Assembly: GCA_030323885.1 (NCBI GenBank)
Contig: CM059199.1
Span: 41,920,590 to 41,984,589, forward strand
DNA length: 64,000 nucleotides
Reading direction: 5' to 3'
From: Branchipolynoe longqiensis
Lineage: Eukaryota > Annelida > Polychaeta > Phyllodocida > Polynoidae
The position numbers were made by a program, and so were the translations under genes. Positions 63,505 to 64,000 of the stretch are shown here, piece by piece (position 1 is the stretch's first letter; each line of letters begins with the position of its first letter). Below the pieces are notes generated by a model, which was given only the letters and a program-made list of their open reading frames with translations, was not told the DNA's origin and searched no databases.

Positions 63505-64000
63505 CCTGATCGGATAGCGGAATGAGTAAAAGAAGAGATTGGCTGACTTTACTCCCCTTCTGAGAGGTTGTGGGTACAATCACACATCGTATCAACTCAA
63601 TGACTTAGATATATTTACGCCTCTCGCTACCAAGCATTAATAGGATATGCAAGGATGTAGAAATATTTAGACTTGTGGCTAGCAAGCATTAATCGGATAG
63701 TCAAGGATGTAGAAATATTAAAAATTGTCGCTACCTAGTATTAATAGGATAGGCAAGGATGTAGACATATTTACATTTGTCGCTACCTAGCATTAATCAG
63801 ATAATCAAGGACGTAGAAATTTTAAAACTTGTTGCTACCTACTATAAATAGGATTGGCAAGGACATACAAATATTTCCACTTGTAAATGCTTAGCATTAA
63901 TAATATTAATGACTTGTGGCTAGCAAACATTAATCGGATAGTCAAGGATGTAGAAATATTAAAAGTTGTCGCTACCTAGTATTAATAGGATAGGCAAGGA
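63505..64000 (+). repeat. 52-bp tandem array from SINE-1 body, running off the edge
   Basis: 63,505-63,610 is a diverged SINE-1 head and body start (GATCGGATAGCGGAATGAG, CAACTCAATGACTTAG). The segment ACTTGTCGCTACCTAGCATT plus AATAGGATAGGCAAGGATG then repeats, with phase points at 63,634, 63,686, 63,738, 63,790, about 63,842 and 63,894 (52-bp steps), one 33-bp step, then 63,979. 63,671-63,759 and 63,911-64,000 are nearly identical, a higher-order copy. Confidence 0.92.

Overview
The window looks like repeat-dense, gene-poor nuclear DNA from a marine invertebrate, most likely a mollusc. Reasons: (i) nearly every kilobase holds a tRNA-derived SINE, a TIR (terminal inverted repeat) element, a (TA)n run or a minisatellite; (ii) one SINE type (copies at 9.9, 28.5 and 45.7 kb) resembles, from memory, a repeat abundant in gastropod and bivalve genomes; (iii) the only recognisable proteins belong to retroelements. 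There are no operons, rRNAs, CRISPR arrays or stand-alone tRNA genes, and no host gene can be named. One CpG-rich, CCAAT-box-bearing segment at 47.3-47.6 kb is the best candidate for a host promoter or first exon.

Protein-coding content is tyrosine-recombinase (YR, DIRS/Ngaro-order) retroelements in four states: (1) 37.5-40.44 kb, RT-RNase H with one in-frame TGA beside the YLDDF box, then an intact 327-aa recombinase and right-hand split direct repeats B1-A2-B2; (2) 49.9-53.6 kb, a frameshifted element with zinc-knuckle, RT, RNase H and YR; (3) 57,794-61,488, a complete A1-body-B1-A2-B2 element with equal repeat lengths (224 and 115 bp), nested in a SINE, its coding part almost gone; (4) 21.9-22.5 kb (minus), a recombinase fragment. 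Two non-LTR retrotransposon C-terminal fragments lie at 37.1 kb and 48.9-49.3 kb (minus).

Non-autonomous elements make up most of the rest. SINE-1 (about 340 bp, dozens of copies) has two tRNA-like heads (A: GACGGGATGGCCGAATGAGT; B: GGGCGCGGTGGCCGAATCGG), a shared body, a 3' hairpin (CGTCCTG/CAGGACG) and two kinds of A-rich tail. SINE-2 has another tRNA-like head, and SINE-3 is the mollusc-type one. DNA-transposon-like families include a TTAA-target MITE, a family with 7-bp target duplications (35.7 and 41.1 kb), foldback CAGTA-type elements, a 240-bp MITE beside (TA)n runs, and single TIR elements. A dispersed module pairing a CGCATTATGCG hairpin with the palindrome GGTGGCGCCACC recurs about nine times, mostly beside (TA)n.

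Tandem arrays: 3.2-4.05 kb (GTGGTN and 21 bp), 26.2 and 55.3-56.7 kb (GTGTGG), 27.4 kb (about 110 bp), 31.45-32.2 kb (CA-rich), 42.0-44.4 kb (27 bp split by ACY trinucleotides), 45.9 kb (14 bp), 61.9 kb (70 bp), 63.6-64 kb (52 bp). Three of these (27, 70 and 52 bp) appear to derive from three different parts of SINE-1. Nested insertions allow local dating of events, and one in-window empty site confirms a TTAA insertion.
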